A stretch of 35,815 nt of DNA from Myxococcales bacterium (GTDB taxonomy: Bacteria; Myxococcota_A; UBA796; SXON01). The notes beneath the pieces were generated by a model, which saw only the letters and a program-made list of their open reading frames with translations, was not told where the DNA came from and searched no databases. A program made the position numbers and the translations under genes. Numbering within the stretch: the first letter of the stretch is position 1; every line of letters begins with the position of its first letter. Positions 31,807 through 35,815 of this stretch are shown in pieces. The stretch covers positions 1 to 35,815 of the forward strand of contig SHYV01000014.1 of assembly GCA_009692605.1 (NCBI GenBank), in the 5' to 3' direction.

Positions 31807-33312
31807 TCAATCCTCCGAGTACAGCGCGATGTCGATCGGCGAGCGCCCGTCGGTGAAGGATACGACGATGCGATCGGACAGGATCGCCGTCACCTTGCCT
31901 TTGCGGTCCAGCAGGTGGGATCCGACGTGGACGAGGAACGGGTGGTCGTGGTCGTCGACGAGCAGGGCCGAAGGGCGCTGGCCGTTGGCGAGCCCCACGA
32001 GCCACAGCGCGTCCAAGTCCACCGAGTCCAGCGAGATCGTGGACTGTCCTCCTGACTTATCTGCGGGCGCGGGGGGGAGCTTTGCCTTCGCCGTCTTCCT
32101 TACCTGAAGCTCAGTCTTCGTCGGTGTGGCGGCGAGACCGACGGACTTCAGCATGGCGGTGCAGAACGCTCGAAGCGAGCCGGCCCCTGAGGCCGTGACC
32201 CGGGCGTCCTTCCAGGGCTCGGCCGGCCCTGACCATCGGACCACGAGGCCGGCGGCGCGCGCGGCGAGCTTCAGGGCATCCTCGGCGCGGACCCCGGCTA
32301 CGACGAACTCGCCCGGCTCCAGAGGCGCTGGCGCAGCGATCACGGCCGGCGCTGGGTGCCAGAGCTGCAGGTCCCGGAACGGATCGCGCAGTCCGGCCGG
32401 ATTGTAGGACCAAGCTGTCGTCAGGGCCGGTCCGCTCGGCCACGCGACGCCGGGGGGGGCGACGGCGCCGCCTGGGTCCAGAGCCGGCGTTGGCCACAAG
32501 AGCTCCCCGCGTACAGCCACCGCGACGTCGTCGAGCGGCCAGCCCAATCGGGACGCGGACTGCGCGCGGGCCAACCCGTGGCCGACCAGCCCTGCAGGCG
32601 GGACCCCCATCGTCAATTCCAGCGCGGACCAATAGCTGGGTTCCGGGGATCGCTGCAGGAGGTCCATGAGCACTGCGAGGTCGTGGAACCGGCAATATCC
32701 GGTGACCTGGATCGGGAGGAGGTCCACGGCGCCGACCCTGCGGTCCGGCCGGATGTCGAACACGAGCCCGGTCGCACCCTGCGCGTCTGCCGCATCACGA
32801 GCCGTCTTGAGCGCCGCGGTGCGCGAAAGTTCGGTCGCGGGCGACCCGAGGACACGCCTCGCGTCGAAGCCACCCGGACTGGCGGACGCCGAGCGCGGCA
32901 CGGTGACGAGGGCATGAATGGCGAAGGGGTCGATGTGGAGCCGGGACTCAAGACCGCATTGAACGATGCGTCCGTCTGCGCAAAGCGCCTTCGTAAACGC
33001 CTGCCTCTCGGCCGGGTCTCCACCCAGACCCTCGATGCGGAGCACCGGGCCGGAGACGTGCAACCTGGTCACTCGAACGTGGTCTGGCGTGGCGTGCGCG
33101 ACTTCATCAAGGAGCACCAGCAGGGCGGGTCGCAGCGCCTCGAGCGCCGCGATGGAGGCGTCGCCGTAAAGCTCCGCTGCCTGTGTGGAAGTCAGCGGCT
33201 CTGCGGCGACGGTCGGGGCGCTGCTAGCGGCGAGCCCGACACAGAGCAGCAGCACGGACCTTAGGCTCGGGTACGGTGGGGCTTGGCTGGGCGTGTGCGG
33301 GGCGGTTCTCAT
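31807..33312 (-). CDS. Secreted composite protein with PilN-, PilO-, STN- and PilP-like domains
   Basis: From ATG 33312 it has 501 aa; an in-frame start at 33390 only adds a non-hydrophobic leader. Residues 17-37 form a signal peptide. About 50-135 resemble the periplasmic part of PilN (LLDEVAHATPDHVRVTRLHV and VLRIEGLGGDP). About 160-275 resemble PilO (IQVTGYCRFHDLAVLMDLLQ, then the Tyr-Trp-containing strand). RDPF at 309-312 is the motif that precedes PilP domains. About 335-405 look like a secretin/TonB short N-terminal (STN) domain, and 427-490 like the PilP beta domain (LDALWLVGLANG, GSHLLDRKGKVTAI). In type IV pili PilN, O and P are separate proteins joining the inner-membrane platform to the secretin. 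No other pilus gene is in the window. Confidence 0.75.
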   Translation of the reverse strand: MRTAPHTPSQAPPYPSLRSVLLLCVGLAASSAPTVAAEPLTSTQAAELYGDASIAALEALRPALLVLLDEVAHATPDHVRVTRLHVSGPVLRIEGLGGDPAERQAFTKALCADGRIVQCGLESRLHIDPFAIHALVTVPRSASASPGGFDARRVLGSPATELSRTAALKTARDAADAQGATGLVFDIRPDRRVGAVDLLPIQVTGYCRFHDLAVLMDLLQRSPEPSYWSALELTMGVPPAGLVGHGLARAQSASRLGWPLDDVAVAVRGELLWPTPALDPGGAVAPPGVAWPSGPALTTAWSYNPAGLRDPFRDLQLWHPAPAVIAAPAPLEPGEFVVAGVRAEDALKLAARAAGLVVRWSGPAEPWKDARVTASGAGSLRAFCTAMLKSVGLAATPTKTELQVRKTAKAKLPPAPADKSGGQSTISLDSVDLDALWLVGLANGQRPSALLVDDHDHPFLVHVGSHLLDRKGKVTAILSDRIVVSFTDGRSPIDIALYSED

Positions 33313-33390
33313 GGCGGCAGCGTATGATGTCCGGCCGAGGACTGGTCGCTGCGCCGCCGCTCTGACGGCCGAACCCCACGGTCGCGGCAA

Positions 33391-33419
33391 TTGACCAACG
33401 GGCCCTATTCCGCTACATT
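33391..33419 (+). promoter_or_regulatory. Strong sigma-70-like promoter, possibly giving a leaderless mRNA
   Basis: TTGACC at 33391-33396 and TACATT at 33414-33419 are spaced by exactly 17 bases. The -10 box ends only four bases before ATG 33423 and seven before the adjacent in-frame ATG 33426, where transcription should begin. There is no Shine-Dalgarno. Confidence 0.7.
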
Positions 33420-33422
33420 CTT

Positions 33423-34262
33423 ATGATGTTGCCACTAGCGCTACACGTTCTGTTGAGCCTTCAGGTGCTCTCCCCTGCGATTGCGGCCGAATCCGGTTCG
33501 AGTTGTGCCGGAACCTCTACGGTCGCGGAGTTTCTAGCGGCGTCCGCAGCTGGTGAAGCCGCGTTCGCAGAGATGGACGTCGATGCGCTGGTCAAGGCGC
33601 AGAAGGACGGGGCGCGTGCGTTGCCCTGCCTGGCGGAGCCGGTCAAGCCGAAGGACGCCGCGGCGTTCCACCGCATGAACGGGCTCCTTCTGTTCACCAG
33701 GCCAGATCTGGCGGGCGCGCTCTCCGAGTTTCATGCGGCTCGGCGGCTTGAGCCTGGGTACCAGATCCCCGAAAGCGTGGCGCCGCAGGGGCACCCGCTG
33801 GTGGCCCTCTACGACGCGTCGGCGTCGGCGGACGAGGGCGAACTGCAGCCTGTGCAGGCCAGCGGGGGCGGGGAGATCTTAGTCGACGGGGTGCGCACGT
33901 CGCTCCGCCCGAACGGCGTATCGGTCATCGTTCAGCGCGTCGATGCGCTCGGCAAGATTGAGAACTCGCTCTACCTCGAGGCGAAGACGGCGCTGCCTTC
34001 CTGGGCGATACCCCCGAAGGCGGTGTCGCGCAGGGGCCTTCACGCCGGCTTCATCGCCGGGACCGCGGGGGCAGCGGTCGTGGGCGGAGTGACCTACGGC
34101 CTGGCGCTCTCCGCGAAGGGCGAGTTTGGGGACACGGCGCATCCCGTGCCTGATTCCGAGCTTCCGGGACTTCGGGAGCGGGCGAATACGCTCACCTACG
34201 CCTCGATGGGAGTAGGTGCCGTGGCGCTGGCGCTCGGCACGATGACCGTCGTCACCTGGTAG
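33423..34262 (+). CDS. Secreted protein with TPR-like part and C-terminal membrane helices
   Basis: A 279-aa protein of unknown function. Residues 1-22 are a signal peptide ending AIAAES. A helical part (about 30-130) contains AFHRMNGLLLFTRPDLAGAL and SEFHAARRLEPGYQIPE, like a half TPR, a pattern common in myxobacterial envelope proteins. A small beta domain follows (GGGEILVDGVRTSLRPNG, about 143-180, PEGA-like in style), then two transmembrane helices (about 206-225 and 257-276). It is the gene next to a Ser/Thr kinase, four bases before its start codon region, and may be part of the same operon. The first or second ATG (33423 or 33426) is the start, depending on where the transcript begins. 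Confidence 0.75.
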   Translation: MMLPLALHVLLSLQVLSPAIAAESGSSCAGTSTVAEFLAASAAGEAAFAEMDVDALVKAQKDGARALPCLAEPVKPKDAAAFHRMNGLLLFTRPDLAGALSEFHAARRLEPGYQIPESVAPQGHPLVALYDASASADEGELQPVQASGGGEILVDGVRTSLRPNGVSVIVQRVDALGKIENSLYLEAKTALPSWAIPPKAVSRRGLHAGFIAGTAGAAVVGGVTYGLALSAKGEFGDTAHPVPDSELPGLRERANTLTYASMGVGAVALALGTMTVVTW

Positions 34263-34266
34263 ATCC

Positions 34267-35815
34267 GTGAACGAGCCGGCGCCGAACCTGGAGTCGATCG
34301 CCAACGGGCGGTACGAGGTCCGCGGTTTGCTCGGGCAGGGGGGGATGGCTGCGGTCTATCTGGTGTACGACCGCCGGCTGCGAGTGGAATGCGCGGTGAA
34401 GGTGCTCGCCCCCGAGTTCTCTGCGAAGGCCGACCTGCGGCGCCGGTTCGAGACCGAGGCCAGCACCATGGCGCGGCTGCGACACCCAAACATCGCGTCG
34501 GTCTTCGACATCGGCGATGACAACGGGGCGCCCTACCTCGTCATGGAGCTGATCTCCGGCGGCAGCCTCAACGATTATGTCGAGGCCAACGGGCCGCTCC
34601 CGCCGCGGCTCGCAGTCGACGTGTGCGTGTCCGTCCTGACGGCCTTGCACGTCGCGCACGAGAGTGGCGTCATCCACCGGGACATCAAGCCCCACAACGT
34701 CCTCCTCGCCCGCGACGGCACGGCTAAGGTCACCGACTTCGGCATCGCCCGCGTGCAGTCGGATGATTCGCCGTCGATGACACGCACCGGCTCGATCATG
34801 GGCACGTGGGCGTACATGGCGCCGGAACAGCGCGCCGGCTCCCGTGGACTCGATGGGCGGGCAGACATCTACTCCACCGGTGCGATGCTCATGGACTTGC
34901 TGACCGGGGAGGCCCCGGCCGACATCTTCATGTGCGAGATGCACACTCAGATGCTCGACGCCGTCGTCAAGCCCCTCCAGCCGATCATTCAGCGCGCCGT
35001 GCGTTACCTCCCTGCCGAGCGGTACGCCTCGGCCACCGAGATGATCAGCGCCTTGCAGCAGGTCCTGCCCGAGCTCGAGCCGGTCCCCCGGGACCATCCG
35101 AGGCTCGGGCGCGGTGAGGGCGGGGTCTCCCGATTTCCGCCGGTCCGGGTTGGCGACCGCTCGTCCCCCCCCGGTTCGGTCCCCAGCTCGTCGTCGTCGT
35201 CCGGCTCTACTCCCAAGGGCGAGACGTACAGCTTTGACGATGGCCCCATCCCCCCTTCCGGAGGGTTTCCTGCGGCTCGCGATGGTCTGGCGTCGACCGG
35301 TTCGTCTCGGCCCGCCGCGTTCAGCGTCGCTCCGACCCCCCGGGAGCAGGACAGCTTGTCCAGCCATACGCAGGTCCCGGATGCCGGTCGCCTCCGGCAG
35401 ATGCGCGGAGAGACGGGTGGTGGTGGCCCCCCTGCGGTTCCGCTGGGCGATGGCCCCCATTTGTCTGCTCGGGTGCCGTCCCGCCTCCCGTGGATCTTCG
35501 GGGGGGTCGCCGGTCTTGGCATGCTGGGCGCGCTGGCATTGGGAGTGCAGGTTTGGGTTCGTCCACCGACCCCGGCCCTGGACGGTTCGCAGGTGGCCGT
35601 GGCGTCAGGCGACGTCGCTCCGGTGGTCGCGCTCGTCGATCCGGCCCTGTCCGGCTCCCCCGTCCCGCTCGTTCCCCCCGGCGCCCCCCCCGGCGCCCCC
35701 GACATCGCTGCGCTTGATTCAGTGGGCTCGAGTGAACCTCCCGTGAGCGGGTCATCGGCAGATGCGCCAGTCGCGCTCTCCAAGCCTGAGGTGAAGGCGG
35801 TGGTGAAGGCGGTGG
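34267..35815 (+). CDS. Hanks-type Ser/Thr protein kinase, 3'-truncated by the window end
   Basis: The frame is open from GTG 34267 through the last base, giving at least 516 aa. The kinase domain spans about 15-275: glycine loop LLGQGGMAAVY, ATP-binding K45 in AVKVL, catalytic HRDIKPHN (H137, D139, K141, N144), DFG at 157-159 and MAPEQ in the activation segment. A long Ser/Pro/Gly-rich linker (about 285-405) leads to one transmembrane helix (about 410-430) and a Pro/Val/Ala-rich extracytoplasmic part that runs off the edge. All catalytic residues are present, so it should be active. Such kinases signal from the envelope to cytoplasmic targets, often FHA proteins; the FHA-ABCG transporter at 1236 is one candidate partner in principle. 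Confidence 0.93.
   Translation, partial: MNEPAPNLESIANGRYEVRGLLGQGGMAAVYLVYDRRLRVECAVKVLAPEFSAKADLRRRFETEASTMARLRHPNIASVFDIGDDNGAPYLVMELISGGSLNDYVEANGPLPPRLAVDVCVSVLTALHVAHESGVIHRDIKPHNVLLARDGTAKVTDFGIARVQSDDSPSMTRTGSIMGTWAYMAPEQRAGSRGLDGRADIYSTGAMLMDLLTGEAPADIFMCEMHTQMLDAVVKPLQPIIQRAVRYLPAERYASATEMISALQQVLPELEPVPRDHPRLGRGEGGVSRFPPVRVGDRSSPPGSVPSSSSSSGSTPKGETYSFDDGPIPPSGGFPAARDGLASTGSSRPAAFSVAPTPREQDSLSSHTQVPDAGRLRQMRGETGGGGPPAVPLGDGPHLSARVPSRLPWIFGGVAGLGMLGALALGVQVWVRPPTPALDGSQVAVASGDVAPVVALVDPALSGSPVPLVPPGAPPGAPDIAALDSVGSSEPPVSGSSADAPVALSKPEVKAVVKAV

Noticed and set aside
1-35815. tRNA, rRNA, riboswitch, insertion sequence or prophage
   Set aside because: No cloverleaf, rRNA stretch, transposase, integrase or terminal inverted repeats were seen when reading the gaps between genes, which are nearly all shorter than 120 bases.

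Overview
The window looks like the chromosome of a GC-rich, diderm, Myxococcota/Deltaproteobacteria-like bacterium, probably from an uncultured lineage. The grounds are very high GC, many GTG and TTG starts, a YlxR-L7Ae fusion next to infB, an FHA-ABCG transporter, a Hanks-type kinase with a long low-complexity linker, and secreted or lipoprotein genes of myxobacterial style. The taxonomy is inferred from gene style, because no rRNA, tRNA or mobile element is present. Gene density is very high, many genes overlap by 1-4 bases (ATGA, TGATG, TTGA, GTGA), and no stretch over 300 bases lacks a gene.

Layout. 1-4755 (+): a possibly 5'-truncated protein of unknown function, a small secreted PPC-like protein, a TerB-FHA-ABCG transporter and the HtpX protease, followed by a tandem hairpin repeat. 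4854-7898 (+): a GT-C membrane protein and a MatB-like acyl-CoA synthetase. 7895-14794 (+): ylxR/L7Ae, infB, DUF503, larB, larC and a tandem universal stress protein, in which translation genes run directly into nickel-pincer cofactor genes. 19767-14448 (-): an FtsH-like ATPase without its peptidase domain but with an Sm-like tail, coupled to a site-2 protease, then a 700-aa membrane protein and a membrane-anchored LuxR-type regulator split by an in-frame TGA. 19810-24100 (+): an alpha/beta hydrolase, an SDR-RidA-crotonase operon with its own promoter, a TatA-like gene and a MalG-like permease. 27389-24106 (-): MalK and a fused MalE-MalF, convergent on malG, so one sugar importer is spread over both strands. 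28113-27499 (-): a TPMT-like methyltransferase. 28161-31798 (+): a GT39-like glycosyltransferase and a lipoprotein that share related beta-rich modules. 33312-31807 (-): a secreted protein that strings together PilN-, PilO-, STN- and PilP-like domains. 33423-35815 (+): a secreted membrane-tailed protein behind a clear sigma-70 promoter that may make a leaderless mRNA, and a Ser/Thr kinase that runs off the window.

The most unusual items are the PilN/O/STN/P composite, the peptidase-less FtsH with a putative Sm fold coupled to an intramembrane protease, the MalE-MalF fusion with its oppositely oriented MalG, the repeated beta module shared by the glycosyltransferase and its lipoprotein neighbour, and the TGA-split regulator. 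All functional statements come from motif reading alone; no database search or structure prediction was run.
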